Notes under the pieces: generated by a model | Told to the model about the DNA's origin: nothing | The model's database searches: none | The model's input: the letters and a program-made list of their open reading frames with translations, nothing else | Position numbers and translations under genes: made by a program | Shown here: piece by piece, positions 34,509 through 43,653 of the stretch | Position numbering within the stretch: position 1 is the first letter of the stretch | Layout of the letters: each line of letters begins with the position of its first letter | Source of the DNA: JBCCAG01 sp050331115 | Lineage (GTDB): Bacteria; Cyanobacteriota; Cyanobacteriia; CAKZMO01 | Length of the DNA stretch: 64,000 nt | Reading direction: 5' to 3' | NCBI GenBank assembly: GCA_050331115.1 | Contig: JBHJHD010000019.1 | Span: forward strand, 1 to 64,000

Positions 34509-34939
34509 AGTCGTAATTCATACGTCAGCGCTATCTAAAGGTGTTTCCTAGATGCAGGAGCCATCGATAGCTCAAGATTAAGACGAAATTAAAATAGGTC
34601 AGGTGGCCGACGAGCGAGCCGAATTTCAGGGTTCATGGACTGTAAACCAGTCTCAGCTTCCCAGGATAGACGCTATAGTACCCATCCGACAAATCGATCT
34701 AAGCGCTGCTGGGCCAAATAGTTTTGCCGCGACCGCGACGGCCCGCAGCATAGCGGTGTGAGTCTGCGCAAGAATTAACGAAATTAGCGAGGCAACAGCC
34801 TAATTTCAGGCGCTAGCACTTAACGCTGTCTATTACTAGCGATCGCCAGCGGCCTCGTCCGGACGACAGAGCAGGTCTGCTGTTTCCGGATCTAATGCTT
34901 CAGCACCTACTGATTAGAGAATGCGACTGGGAGACGCCG
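34509..34939. other. 431-bp spacer upstream of the M23 peptidase gene
   Basis: No gene, tRNA or strong terminator is seen. It should contain the promoter of the minus-strand M23-isomerase-exporter unit. A tRNA-like GACTGTAAACCAGTC was examined and rejected. Confidence 0.5.
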
Positions 34940-35893
34940 CTAGCGCCCGCCGGTATGCAGCCCCACGGGGGCTTCCAGGGTATCGCCCACCTCATCGCCC
35001 GTATGGTAGGCCGCCAGGAGAATATCGCTGGTTTTACCCCAGGCGATCGCCCCCTTGTGGTCTAGACCAATCGCGCCGAGGTCGCGCTGATTGCGGTGGG
35101 CCTCAGCGCAGGAGCGGGCGAAGGCGGCTTCTAAAGCTGCACCATCGGTGACCCGAACCGCAATGCGCGGCGCTAAGCATTCATCGATAATGTCTTCGCC
35201 AATACCGGTGCAGCTGATGGCTGAGGTGGGCGTGGCGTAGTTTCCAGCGGGCATGGCCGAATCGCTGACGCGGCCAATGCGCTCGAACCCCTTGCCGCCT
35301 GTAGAGGTGCCCACGGCAAGCTGCCCCTGGGCGTCGAGAGCGACCACGCCGATAGTGCCCCGCCCTGCGCCTTCGTCCCTCTCCGATAGGGACTCGGCCA
35401 CAACACTGGCCATGCTGGGGTCAAAGTTACCCTGACGCTCCTGCATCCACTCCCGCAGCCGCAGGTCGGTCAGCGGGTTGTGGATAGGGATGCCTTGCTC
35501 TCGGGCCAGCAGGGCCGCACCCGTCTCCGAAAGCACGCGGTCGGGCGATTCTTGCAGCAGGCGGGCCAGCTCGATGGGGTTTTTGACCTGCCCCACGTTA
35601 ATGACGCCGCTGAAGCGCTGGCGATCGCCTACCATCAGCGCGGCGCTCATGCGCACCTGGCCGTCCGACTGCAGCACGGAGCCCGTGCCGGCGTTGAAGC
35701 GAGGCTCGTCCTCCAGCAGCCGGCAGCCCAGGGCGACCACCTCTTCTGCGGGCTTGCCGTTGGTCAGAGCCGCGTAGGTCTGCTGAATGATGCTGTGCAG
35801 CGACTGGCGAACGGCCTCTAGTCCGCCTTTGCCCTTAAGCGAGCTGCCGGCTCCGCCGTGAATAATTAGCTTAGGCTGCACGATCGATGTCAC
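34940..35893 (-). CDS. iaaA: Isoaspartyl peptidase/L-asparaginase (Ntn hydrolase, plant type)
   Basis: 317 residues from the GTG at 35893, which puts the start 5 codons before the family's PKLIIHGGAG; the longer reading to a TTG at 35929 lacks a clear ribosome site. The enzyme is made as a precursor that cleaves itself before the Thr of GRGTIGVVALD, giving alpha and beta chains; HGGAGS, NAGTGSVLQSDG and VGTSTGGKG are the usual glycine-rich blocks. It hydrolyses beta-aspartyl dipeptides and asparagine, including products of cyanophycin breakdown (family knowledge). Confidence 0.9.
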   Translation of the reverse strand: MTSIVQPKLIIHGGAGSSLKGKGGLEAVRQSLHSIIQQTYAALTNGKPAEEVVALGCRLLEDEPRFNAGTGSVLQSDGQVRMSAALMVGDRQRFSGVINVGQVKNPIELARLLQESPDRVLSETGAALLAREQGIPIHNPLTDLRLREWMQERQGNFDPSMASVVAESLSERDEGAGRGTIGVVALDAQGQLAVGTSTGGKGFERIGRVSDSAMPAGNYATPTSAISCTGIGEDIIDECLAPRIAVRVTDGAALEAAFARSCAEAHRNQRDLGAIGLDHKGAIAWGKTSDILLAAYHTGDEVGDTLEAPVGLHTGGR

Positions 35894-35970
35894 CTCAAGA
35901 TAGGATTTTTGTCTACGAAACTCGTTCAAACCCTACCCTACCTTGAGCGGTCACTTCAAGACGTTTTAGA

Positions 35971-36132
35971 TTAAGGCGTCTCTTGACGCTCCGAGCGGCG
36001 GCGGCGGCAGCGGTCGGAGCAGTACTTAACCTCATCCCAACAGTCTTTCCACTTCTTGCGCCAGGCAAAGGGGCGCTGGCAGACGGGGCAAATTTTGGTG
36101 GGGAGGTCGGCTTTCGAGCGGGTGCGTCCCAT
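35971..36132 (-). CDS. DUF2256 zinc-ribbon-like small protein
   Basis: 53 residues. The ATG at 36132 starts MGRTRSKADLPTK, followed by ICPVCQRPF, WRKKWKDCWDEVKYC and SDRCRRRR. The CxxC-x(n)-C-x5-C pattern with RKKW is the DUF2256 signature, a short family present in cyanobacteria and other bacteria and probably metal-binding. Function is unknown. It lies between the asparaginase and the methyltransferase, divergent from the latter. Confidence 0.85.
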   Translation of the reverse strand: MGRTRSKADLPTKICPVCQRPFAWRKKWKDCWDEVKYCSDRCRRRRSERQETP

Positions 36133-36269
36133 GACTGAATCGGGGGTTAGGAAATTAGGGGTCAGACCGTCTGCCTGGTAGACGGTCTACCAGATGGCTT
36201 AGCGTGGTGATCTGTGGTGATCTATTAAAGTATGGCAAACCTAAAGCATGGCAAACCAGGCTTACAAGT

Positions 36270-37073
36270 ATGGCAAATACGGCGAATACAACTTTAGGCC
36301 AGCTCCGGATCGTGCTGGTGGAGCCTGTGGGGGCGCTCAACGTTGGGGCGATCGCCCGGGTGATGAAAAACTTTGGATTCTCACAGCTGGTGCTGGTCAA
36401 TCCGCGCTGCGACCCGCTGGGAGACGAGGCGCGGCTGATGGCGGTGCATGCGGCTGAGGTGCTAGAGCAGGCCCAGCAGGTTGATAGTTTACCTGCGGCC
36501 TTGGCGGGCTGCCAGCAGGCCGTGGCCACTACCGCCCGCGATCGCGCCAGTAAGCCGCTCTACAGCCCTGAGGTGGGGCTGGCGCGGCTTTTGCCGTCCG
36601 GTTCACCCAGTGCGGCAGCGCTGATCTTTGGCCCAGAGGACCGGGGGCTAAGCAACGACGAGCTGGCCCATGCCCAGTGCAGCATTCGCATTCCCACCCA
36701 TGACGCATATCCGTCGCTAAACCTGGCCCAGGCCGTGGCCATCTGTTGCTACGAGCTGGCGCGCCCGCCCGTTGGGGACCCTGTTGCCGCTCCGGCACTG
36801 TCTCCAACCGGTGGGGCGATCGCCTCGCTAGACCAGGTGGAAGGGCTGTATCAGCATCTAGAGGCGACGCTGCTTCGCATCGGCTACCTCTATTCCCATA
36901 CCGCCCCCAGCCGTATGGAAAAGTTTCGAGACTTGGGGCACCGGGCGCAGCTCTCTGCTCAAGATGTGACCATGCTGCGGGGAATTTTGCGCCAAATCGC
37001 CTGGTTTGTTGAACGCGACGCTGCCGAAAGTGATGCAGCTGGAGGTAACGCAGACCGGGGGTCCCGCGAATAG
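36270..37073 (+). CDS. trmJ: TrmJ-like SPOUT RNA 2'-O-methyltransferase
   Basis: 267 residues from the ATG at 36270; earlier in-frame codons have no homology. IVLVEPVGALNVGAIARVMKNF and LVLVNP open the SPOUT fold, and IFGPEDRGLS and YPSLNLAQAVAICCYEL form the AdoMet knot. The C-terminal extension of about 90 residues with helices matches the TrmJ group, which methylates position 32 of tRNAs. Upstream, ATGGCAAA occurs three times within 45 bases (36232, 36247 and 36270), evidently slippage copies, but only the last is in frame with the domain. The stop lies inside a tandem repeat. Confidence 0.85.
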   Translation: MANTANTTLGQLRIVLVEPVGALNVGAIARVMKNFGFSQLVLVNPRCDPLGDEARLMAVHAAEVLEQAQQVDSLPAALAGCQQAVATTARDRASKPLYSPEVGLARLLPSGSPSAAALIFGPEDRGLSNDELAHAQCSIRIPTHDAYPSLNLAQAVAICCYELARPPVGDPVAAPALSPTGGAIASLDQVEGLYQHLEATLLRIGYLYSHTAPSRMEKFRDLGHRAQLSAQDVTMLRGILRQIAWFVERDAAESDAAGGNADRGSRE

Positions 37074-37203
37074 CCGTCCCGCGAATAGCCGTCCCGCGAG
37101 CAGCCGTACTCGGCGATATTGGCGATCGCCCAGTCGCAGCGATGATACCAGTCGCAGCGATACCAGTCGCAGCGGTAACTGCAGTGGTAATCGCAGCGGT
37201 TGA
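37062..37203. repeat. Two short tandem-repeat arrays after trmJ
   Basis: GTCCCGCGAATAGCC occurs about three times in tandem (37062-37107, last copy changed) and carries the trmJ stop codon. GATACCAGTCGCAGC-type units follow about three times (37130-37177) and decay into GGTAACTGCAGT-like copies. Open frames over this array are artefacts of the repeats. Confidence 0.75.
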
Positions 37204-37233
37204 CAAGCAAAGCTGATCAGGAAGAAATTATCT

Positions 37234-37252
37234 AAAGCACCTTGTGCTTTTT
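37234..37252 (+). terminator. Hairpin terminator downstream of trmJ
   Basis: AAAGCAC and GTGCTTT form a perfect 7-bp stem with a 3-nt loop, and the right arm runs into TTTTT. It lies about 160 bp after trmJ. Confidence 0.65.
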
Positions 37253-37308
37253 GGAGTAGAGACAGCTATTGTAGACGCGTAGGCTTTGAGAGAAATTGCT
37301 GTCTGTAC

Positions 37309-37348
37309 AGACCCTATGCAGGCAGCCTAGACCCTATGCAGGCAGCCT
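37309..37348. repeat. Perfect 20-bp tandem duplication
   Basis: AGACCCTATGCAGGCAGCCT occurs twice head to tail in the leader of the serine-hydrolase gene, about 35 bp before its start. Confidence 0.9.
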
Positions 37349-37384
37349 AAAATACAAGCAGTAGCGGAAACGGGAGACAAATTT

Positions 37385-37966
37385 ATGGCAGACCTGGGAG
37401 GTCCCTCCAGGCGATCGCATCAGCGCACCAGCCGACGGTTGGGTGCGCCGCCGCTTAGCGTGTCGCCGTTAGCCCAAGGTCGACAGCGTTCCCAGCGGCG
37501 GCAGGTGCTAAATTTACCGCCCACCCGCCGCCCCTCTGCCGATGGCGCGCCGCCATCCCGCCCAGGTTCAGAACAAAGGCGTTTAGAAACTGGTCGCTTA
37601 GAAACTGGTCGCTTAGAAACTGGGCGCTTAGAAGCCAGTGCGGGCGTAAACCGTTCCGCAGGCCCTTCCGAGGGTAGCTCAGAAGCCCCGACGACCCTAC
37701 GCCTGCTCCAGGCGGCCCAGCCCCATCGTCGCACCGCGCCGCCCCACCAGGCCGCAAAACCCGCTAGCCTGCCGTCGAGCAGCAGTCAGCGTCGGCGTCG
37801 CCCCCAAATCTCAGACTATGCTTCCGCCTTCGGCGGTCGCCGCCAGGCAAAGCGATCGCGGCAGCAGTCGGCGGCGCGATCTTTAGCGAAAGCCCCCAGC
37901 GGAGCAATCGCGCGCCGTAAATCCCCGCAGCTTACCCCCGTTCCGCCCCCAGCGCCATCCCGCTGA
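37385..37966 (+). CDS. Basic, low-complexity N-terminal part of a membrane-anchored serine hydrolase (frameshifted from its catalytic part)
   Basis: 193 residues, very rich in Arg, Pro, Ser and Gln, with four tandem RLETG units encoded by 15-bp repeats (about 37579-37635). It has no catalytic motif of its own. Cyanobacterial class A beta-lactamase-like proteins often begin with just such a basic cytosolic region before one membrane helix. Here that helix and the enzyme follow in the next frame: frame 1 is open from 37921, overlapping this ORF by 45 bases around two C5 runs. One gene split by a single-base change, or a sequencing error, is the likely explanation. Confidence 0.6.
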   Translation: MADLGGPSRRSHQRTSRRLGAPPLSVSPLAQGRQRSQRRQVLNLPPTRRPSADGAPPSRPGSEQRRLETGRLETGRLETGRLEASAGVNRSAGPSEGSSEAPTTLRLLQAAQPHRRTAPPHQAAKPASLPSSSSQRRRRPQISDYASAFGGRRQAKRSRQQSAARSLAKAPSGAIARRKSPQLTPVPPPAPSR

Positions 37967-38079
37967 CCCCAACCCGGCCTCGACCGACCCGACGCCCCCA
38001 GCCGCAGCGCCCCCAGCGACGGCAGCGGCAGCAGCGACGCCCGGTTCCCACTTGGCTCTATGCGCTTCGGCTGTTAATT

Positions 38080-39039
38080 TTGGGGCTTGGCATTGGGGCG
38101 ATCGCGGGCACCTTACTCTCGGTGCTCAACCCCGCCCGGCAGAGCGCCCGGCAGAGCGCCCAGCAGAGCGATAGCCTTGTCACATCTCAAACTGCAGCGG
38201 GCACAGTGGCCGCACCCGCTACGGCCCCGCTTGCGCTGGGAAGCGAGATGACCCGCCTAAAAACCGACATCAGCGCCGCGATCGCGGCATATCCCGACCT
38301 ATCCCCGGGGGTGATGATTCTCGATCTAGATACTGGGGGGCATGTCGACATCAATGCTCAGCAGCCCATGGCCTCAGCGAGCATCATCAAGGTGCCGATT
38401 TTGGTGGCTTTTCTGCAGAGCGTCGAGTCAGGCGCTATTGACCTGAACAAGTCGCTAACCCTGCAGGAGGCAGACATCGTTGGAGAAGCGGGTGAGATGC
38501 AGTTTCAGCCCCCCGGTACCGCTTACACGGCTTTGGAGACGGCGGCTGACATGATTACAATCAGCGACAACACCGCGACCAACGTCCTCATTCGCGAGTT
38601 GGGGGGTAAGGGAGCCCTCAACCAGCGCTTCAGCCAGTGGGGGCTGACCCAAACCACAATCTCTGAGTCGCTGCCCGATCTAGAGGGTCAGAACAGGACG
38701 ACGCCGATGGAAATGGTGACGCTGCTGGCCTGGATTAGCAATGGTGACTTGCTCTCCTCTCGGTCTCGAGACCGCATGTTCGATATCATGCGCGACACCA
38801 TGACAGATTCACTTCTGCCACAGGGCATCGCGCTAGAGGCCGCGATCGCCCATAAAACTGGAACTATTGGCTCGATGCTGGGCGATGTCGGCATCGTTGA
38901 TACGCCAGCGGGCAAGCGCTACGCCATCGCCGTTATGGTGGAGCGTCCCCATGGCGACGAGCAGGCAATCGATGTCATTCAGCAGGTCTCTGCCCTGGTC
39001 TACGACGCCTTTTCAGACGGCGGGACAGCGCTGCAGTAA
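38080..39039 (+). CDS. Class A beta-lactamase-like serine hydrolase (catalytic part)
   Basis: 319 residues from a TTG that falls inside the predicted membrane helix (WLYALRLLILGLGIGAIAG read from upstream codons), so the true N-terminus is probably the preceding ORF in another frame. Catalytic motifs are intact: SASIIK (SxxK), ISDNTA (SDN) and HKTGTIG (KTG). The fold is that of class A beta-lactamases and related DD-peptidases; the environmental cyanobacterial group has no established antibiotic-resistance role. The frame upstream reads a TPTRPRPTRRPQPQRP-like basic segment continuous with the preceding ORF's composition. Confidence 0.8.
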   Translation: MGLGIGAIAGTLLSVLNPARQSARQSAQQSDSLVTSQTAAGTVAAPATAPLALGSEMTRLKTDISAAIAAYPDLSPGVMILDLDTGGHVDINAQQPMASASIIKVPILVAFLQSVESGAIDLNKSLTLQEADIVGEAGEMQFQPPGTAYTALETAADMITISDNTATNVLIRELGGKGALNQRFSQWGLTQTTISESLPDLEGQNRTTPMEMVTLLAWISNGDLLSSRSRDRMFDIMRDTMTDSLLPQGIALEAAIAHKTGTIGSMLGDVGIVDTPAGKRYAIAVMVERPHGDEQAIDVIQQVSALVYDAFSDGGTALQ

Positions 39040-39354
39040 CCGGCTCGCCGCCCCATCTGGCCTCTCGCTGTGGACTTTAGCCGCGGCTTTTTGACCAATT
39101 GCGCCGTCTCGATTGGCAGCCAAGCTGCTGAATGCTGCAGCGCTAAGTCGCGCTGACGTAGTAGCTTGACAGTGGCAGCTCGCCCCAGCAGGACTGACGG
39201 CTTGGGCGGTTTTAGCCTGACGAGGCCCCAGGAATGCTGTAAGATCTGTCCGTTTGAAGATCACTTTCTCGAAAAATCATTGCGACCTCGCCGACTGTTG
39301 GCTCTCTCGTGTGGAGGTGTATCGCCTTGAGCTATGGTGTGTGGAGAAAAACTC

Positions 39355-41880
39355 ATGCGTAATCGGTTTCATCCCTTCGTTTTTGCCTCGCTAACGGTAT
39401 CGGCAACCGTTGGTTTGGCCGCAGCCGCTCAGGCCCAGCCGCAGCCGCCCCAGATGACAGCAGATGCAAGCGGGCTCTTGGCCGATGGGCCTTTGAATTT
39501 AGCGCTGCCTGAATCCACAATGCCCGCTGGCTATGTTTCGGCGATCGCGGCCCCTGTCGCAGTGCCCACCGTCGAAATGAGCCCGGCTGAAGCAAGCCCA
39601 ACTGAAGCGAGCCCAGCGGGAGACGCTTGGCGACTGGCAAATCTGGCCCCGCCGAGCCTAGCTCAGCGACAGCCCGATGAGCCACTCGACGTTGAGCAGC
39701 CGCCTGTACCTGATGAGGGCGAAGCGCCTGGGCTTGAAGGCGATGGGCTCATCCTCGAAAATGAGGACCTCGTCGACGAAGAGCCTATCCTTGAAGGTGA
39801 GGACACGACAATTGAGGTTGTGCCCCGAGACGAGGCCGACCCAGCAGATATTTTTGACTCCACCGAGCCCCGAGATCCGGCTGTGGAAATTGAGCTAGAC
39901 GGCGACGACCCGTTCGAGGATATCGAAGATATTTTTGAGTCGGACGATTCGGGCGAAACGCCGACCGAGGAAGAAATTCCCGAGGCGGAAACGCCAGAAG
40001 ATCAGCCAGAAGACCAGCCGCAAATCCAAGAGCCCAGCGATGACGCGCAGGCCGAGGATGAGGTTAGGGTGCTGGTGGCCGAGGTGCAGGTGAGCGGCCT
40101 GAGCGATCGCCCCGAGCTTGAGGATCTAGTCTATCAGCAGATTCAAACCCAGCCGGGCAGAACTACGACGCGATCGCAGCTCCAAAACGACATCAACGCC
40201 GTTTTCTCCACGGGGTTCTTTACCAACGTGCAGGCGCTTCCAGAGGACACGCCGCTGGGCGTCCGGATCACGTTTGCCATCGAGCCCAACCCGGTGCTCC
40301 GGGAGGTAGATATCGCAGGTAGTGAGCTCGCCGACCAAGATATTACCCTCACCTTCGAGGGAGAGGAGCTAGAGGTTGGTCAGCTTGCAGACGCTATTTT
40401 TGCGCCCCAGTATGGCACCACGCTCAACCTGCTCGACTTTCAGGAAGGCATTGATCGGCTCAACGACGTCTACGAAGAGAACGGCTACGTGCTGGCCCAG
40501 ATTTTGGATGCCCGCCAAATCTCCGACAGCGGGGTGGCGGTGCTAGAGGTCGCCGAAGGCGTGATTGAGGACATCGAGGTCAAGTTCTTGGATGATGACG
40601 GCCTTGAAGTTGATGAGGACGGCGAACCCGTCGAAGGCCGCACCCGCGATTTCATCATCACCCGCGAGTTTGACACCGAGCCGGGTGATGTGTTCAACCA
40701 GCAGGCCATCCAGGATGACCTGCAGCAGGTGTTCGGCTTGGGGATCTTCGACGACGTGCGGGTTACCCTAGAGCCTGGCGAGGACCCGCGCAACGTCGAC
40801 GTGGTGGTCAACGTTATTGAAGGCCGTACGGGGTCTCTTGCGGCTGGCCTCGGCTTCAGCTCTTCGAGCGGCGTTTTTGGCAGCGTCAGCTATCAGCAGC
40901 AAAACCTGGGCGGCAACAATCAGAGCCTCGGGGCAGAGCTGCAGATCGGTGAGCGGGAGTTTTTGTTTGACGTTCGCTTCACCGACCCCTGGATTGCGGG
41001 CGACCCGTTCCGAACGTCCTATACCGTCAACGCCTTCAGCCGCCGGTCCATATCGCTGATTTTCGACGGCGGTGAAGACGACGTTGACCTGCCCAATGGC
41101 GACAGCCCCCGCGTCCAGCGACTGGGCGGGGCCGTGAGCTTCAGCCGTCCCCTGGATGAGTGGCTGGGCTGGGACGGCTGGCGCGCTTCAGCCGGGGCCC
41201 AATACCAGCGCGTTTCAATTCGAGATTCGGACGGGGGACTAGAGCCTGAAGACGAATTTGGCAACGACCTCAGCTTCAGCGGCGACGGCACTGACGATCT
41301 GTTTACGCTGCAGCTGGGGGCGGTACGCGATCGCCGCAATAATCCCCAGCAGCCGACTCGCGGTTCGCTGCTGCGCGTCGGCAACGAGCAGTCCATCCCC
41401 TTGGGCAGCGGCAGCATCTTGTTCAACCGTCTGCGGGGCAGCTACAGTTTCTACGTCCCGGCCGACATTACGGGTTTTACCGACGGACCAGAAGCCTTTG
41501 CCTTCAACGTCCAGGCGGGCACAATTGTCGGTGACCTGCCGCCTTACGAAGCCTTCTCCCTCGGCGGAACGGACTCGGTACGCGGCTACGACGCAGGCGA
41601 TTTGGCGGCCGGTCGCAGCTTCCTACAGGCCACCGCAGAATACCGCTTCCCGCTGTTTTCTATCGTAGGCGGGGCGCTGTTTGCTGACTTTGGAACCGAC
41701 CTGGGAACGGGAAGCGACGTGCCGGGAGAACCGGGTGAAGTGCGTGACAAGCCGGGAACGGGCTTTGGCTATGGCCTCGGCGTGCGGGTAAACTCGCCTC
41801 TAGGGGCCATTCGAGTGGATTACGGCATCAACGATCAGGGGGATGGCCGAGTACACTTCGGCATCGGTGAGCGCTTTTAG
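39355..41880 (+). CDS. bamA: BamA/Omp85 outer membrane protein assembly factor
   Basis: 841 residues from the ATG at 39355 with GGAG 8 bases upstream; an in-frame ATG at 39334 is less well placed. A signal peptide (cleavage after AAAQA) is followed by a linker of about 150 residues very rich in Glu and Asp (roughly 90-235), POTRA domains (about 245-490; first with VLVAEVQVSGL) and a 16-strand barrel ending in HFGIGERF with the usual terminal Phe. GLGFSSSSGVFGSVSYQ, VRGYDAGDLAAGRSF and GAIRVDYGI are barrel signatures. It heads the bamA-lpxC-fabZ-lpxA-lpxB block and inserts beta-barrel proteins into the outer membrane. Confidence 0.93.
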   Translation: MRNRFHPFVFASLTVSATVGLAAAAQAQPQPPQMTADASGLLADGPLNLALPESTMPAGYVSAIAAPVAVPTVEMSPAEASPTEASPAGDAWRLANLAPPSLAQRQPDEPLDVEQPPVPDEGEAPGLEGDGLILENEDLVDEEPILEGEDTTIEVVPRDEADPADIFDSTEPRDPAVEIELDGDDPFEDIEDIFESDDSGETPTEEEIPEAETPEDQPEDQPQIQEPSDDAQAEDEVRVLVAEVQVSGLSDRPELEDLVYQQIQTQPGRTTTRSQLQNDINAVFSTGFFTNVQALPEDTPLGVRITFAIEPNPVLREVDIAGSELADQDITLTFEGEELEVGQLADAIFAPQYGTTLNLLDFQEGIDRLNDVYEENGYVLAQILDARQISDSGVAVLEVAEGVIEDIEVKFLDDDGLEVDEDGEPVEGRTRDFIITREFDTEPGDVFNQQAIQDDLQQVFGLGIFDDVRVTLEPGEDPRNVDVVVNVIEGRTGSLAAGLGFSSSSGVFGSVSYQQQNLGGNNQSLGAELQIGEREFLFDVRFTDPWIAGDPFRTSYTVNAFSRRSISLIFDGGEDDVDLPNGDSPRVQRLGGAVSFSRPLDEWLGWDGWRASAGAQYQRVSIRDSDGGLEPEDEFGNDLSFSGDGTDDLFTLQLGAVRDRRNNPQQPTRGSLLRVGNEQSIPLGSGSILFNRLRGSYSFYVPADITGFTDGPEAFAFNVQAGTIVGDLPPYEAFSLGGTDSVRGYDAGDLAAGRSFLQATAEYRFPLFSIVGGALFADFGTDLGTGSDVPGEPGEVRDKPGTGFGYGLGVRVNSPLGAIRVDYGINDQGDGRVHFGIGERF

Positions 41881-41987
41881 TCCCCGCCTCGGCTGACTCA
41901 AAGTACAACATCAGAACGTGATACAGTTCAAAGGCTAAGTCGCTGCCGTGTTTTACGTTCTGGGCTATTTCATTAAGCTAAAAACCA

Positions 41988-42956
41988 ATGGAGACGACTG
42001 CCCCACAGGCCGACAATTTACCCCAGGTTGCGCCTCCTGCTAGCCACCAAAGCACCGCTGAGCGAAACACCTTAGCCACTCCGGTCGAATTGGGGGGCGT
42101 CGGCCTGCATTCCGGTATCGAAAGCCGCGTTTGCATCCGTCCCGCCCCGGCGTTCAGCGGCCGCGCCTTTGTACGGACGGATCAGCCCCAGTCTCCCGTC
42201 ATTCCCGCCACGGTGGATCGCGTCGTCAGCACACAGCTTTCGACTGAGCTGGGGGTGGGAGAGGCTACCGTTCGCACCGTAGAGCATGTTTTGGCGGCGC
42301 TGGCGGGCATGGGTATCGACGACGCCCGCATCGAAATCGACGGCCCTGAAGTCCCGCTGCTGGACGGTTCAGCTCGCCTCTGGGCGGAAGCGATCGCCGC
42401 CGCCGGGCGAATGCCCCAGGGCAGAAGGGACATCAGGTGCCTCGATCAACCGGTTCACCTCCAGGATGGAGAGGCTTGGCTGACGGCGTTCCCGGCAGAC
42501 CAATGCCGGTTCACCTACGGCATCGACTTCGACCTGCCCGCCATTGGTAACCAGTGGCACAGCTGGAGTCCAGCCGTGGAGCCCTTTAAGGACGCCATTG
42601 CCCCGGCCCGGACCTTTGCGATCGCCCATCAGATTGAGCAACTGCGGCAGCACGGCCTCATTCGCGGCGGCAGCTTAGACAACGCGCTGGTCTGCAGCGA
42701 TAAGGGCTGGCTCAATCCGCCCCTAAGGTTTTCAAATGAGCCAGCGCGTCATAAACTTTTAGACTTAGTGGGAGACATGAGCCTAATTGGGTTTCTACCT
42801 CGGGCGCACATTGTCGCCTACAGGGCTAGCCACCGCCTACATGTTCAGTTTGCGCAACAGCTCGCGGCTAGCGTAGCTTGCCGCAACGTATTACAGGACA
42901 GTGCCTCACGGAACAGTACTTTGCTGGACAGTGCGCTACAGAACAGCGCGCCATAA
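41988..42956 (+). CDS. lpxC: UDP-3-O-acyl-N-acetylglucosamine deacetylase
   Basis: 322 residues. Zinc and catalytic residues are in TVEHVLAALAGMG (His100) and HKLLDLVGDM (His255, Asp259); GVGLHSG opens the family. It catalyses the committed step of lipid A synthesis. The C-terminus after RNVLQD is a string of Asn/Ser/Leu duplications (STLLDSALQNS), produced by an imperfect DNA repeat. The gene is about 110 bp downstream of bamA and shares its direction. Confidence 0.95.
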   Translation: METTAPQADNLPQVAPPASHQSTAERNTLATPVELGGVGLHSGIESRVCIRPAPAFSGRAFVRTDQPQSPVIPATVDRVVSTQLSTELGVGEATVRTVEHVLAALAGMGIDDARIEIDGPEVPLLDGSARLWAEAIAAAGRMPQGRRDIRCLDQPVHLQDGEAWLTAFPADQCRFTYGIDFDLPAIGNQWHSWSPAVEPFKDAIAPARTFAIAHQIEQLRQHGLIRGGSLDNALVCSDKGWLNPPLRFSNEPARHKLLDLVGDMSLIGFLPRAHIVAYRASHRLHVQFAQQLAASVACRNVLQDSASRNSTLLDSALQNSAP

Positions 42957-43020
42957 AACAGCTCTTTTAGCGCTCTACTGAGCACCGCCGCATAACATAT
43001 CGTCTTAATTCACTAATTCT

Positions 43021-43560
43021 ATGTCTATATTGACCGACGCTCAGGCTTCTGCAAATCAGGCCAGTGACATCCAGCCGGATGACGCCCAATTGGAGCACAA
43101 CCAGCCCGAACCATGCCCTGCCGAGCAGCCTATCTTAGCGGTCGAGGAAATCCAGAAGCTTTTGCCCCATCGCTACCCGTTTTCTCTGGTCGATCGCATC
43201 ATTGACTATACGCCGGGCAAGCGGGCTGTTGGTCTAAAGAACGTTACCTTCAACGAGCCCCACTTCCAGGGCCACTTTCCGGGTCGCCCGATTATGCCTG
43301 GCGTGCTGATTGTAGAGGCGATGGCGCAGGTGGGCGGCATCGTTTTGACGCAGCTGCCCGACGTGCCCGAGGGCCTGCTGATGTTCGCCGGCATCGACAA
43401 GGTACGCTTTCGCCGCCCGGTGGTCCCCGGTGACCAACTCCTAATGACCGTCGATCTTTTGTCCGTGAAGCGGCGTCGCTTTGGCAAAATGCAGGGGAGG
43501 GCGACGGTTGAGGGACAGCTTGCGGCGGAGGGAGAGCTGATGTTCTCCCTGGTGTATTAG
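43021..43560 (+). CDS. fabZ: 3-hydroxyacyl-[acyl-carrier-protein] dehydratase FabZ
   Basis: 179 residues with LPHRYPFSLVDRI (catalytic His), GHFPGRPIMPGVLIVEAMAQVGG (catalytic Glu) and FRRPVVPGDQL. A polar N-terminal tail of about 35 residues is typical of cyanobacterial FabZ. It serves fatty acid elongation and sits in the lipid A block. The cluster paralogue at 26440 is similar through the whole hotdog core. Confidence 0.96.
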   Translation: MSILTDAQASANQASDIQPDDAQLEHNQPEPCPAEQPILAVEEIQKLLPHRYPFSLVDRIIDYTPGKRAVGLKNVTFNEPHFQGHFPGRPIMPGVLIVEAMAQVGGIVLTQLPDVPEGLLMFAGIDKVRFRRPVVPGDQLLMTVDLLSVKRRRFGKMQGRATVEGQLAAEGELMFSLVY

Positions 43561-43653
43561 CGGGCCAACTGGCTGGGCGCTACCTAGGCGTATGGGCTCA
43601 GCATACTGATTTAATGTCGTCACACTGGCGTTACTGCCGCTGGAGCTAGAGTC

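Noticed and set aside
34625..34665. tRNA-Tyr-like anticodon arm GACTGTAAACCAGTC
   Set aside because: Only a 5-bp stem is present; no acceptor stem, no T-arm TTCGA block at the right distance.
36959..37210. Open frames on both strands over the tandem repeats after trmJ
   Set aside because: They consist of repeat-encoded residues (for example SRDGY units) and overlap the trmJ end.
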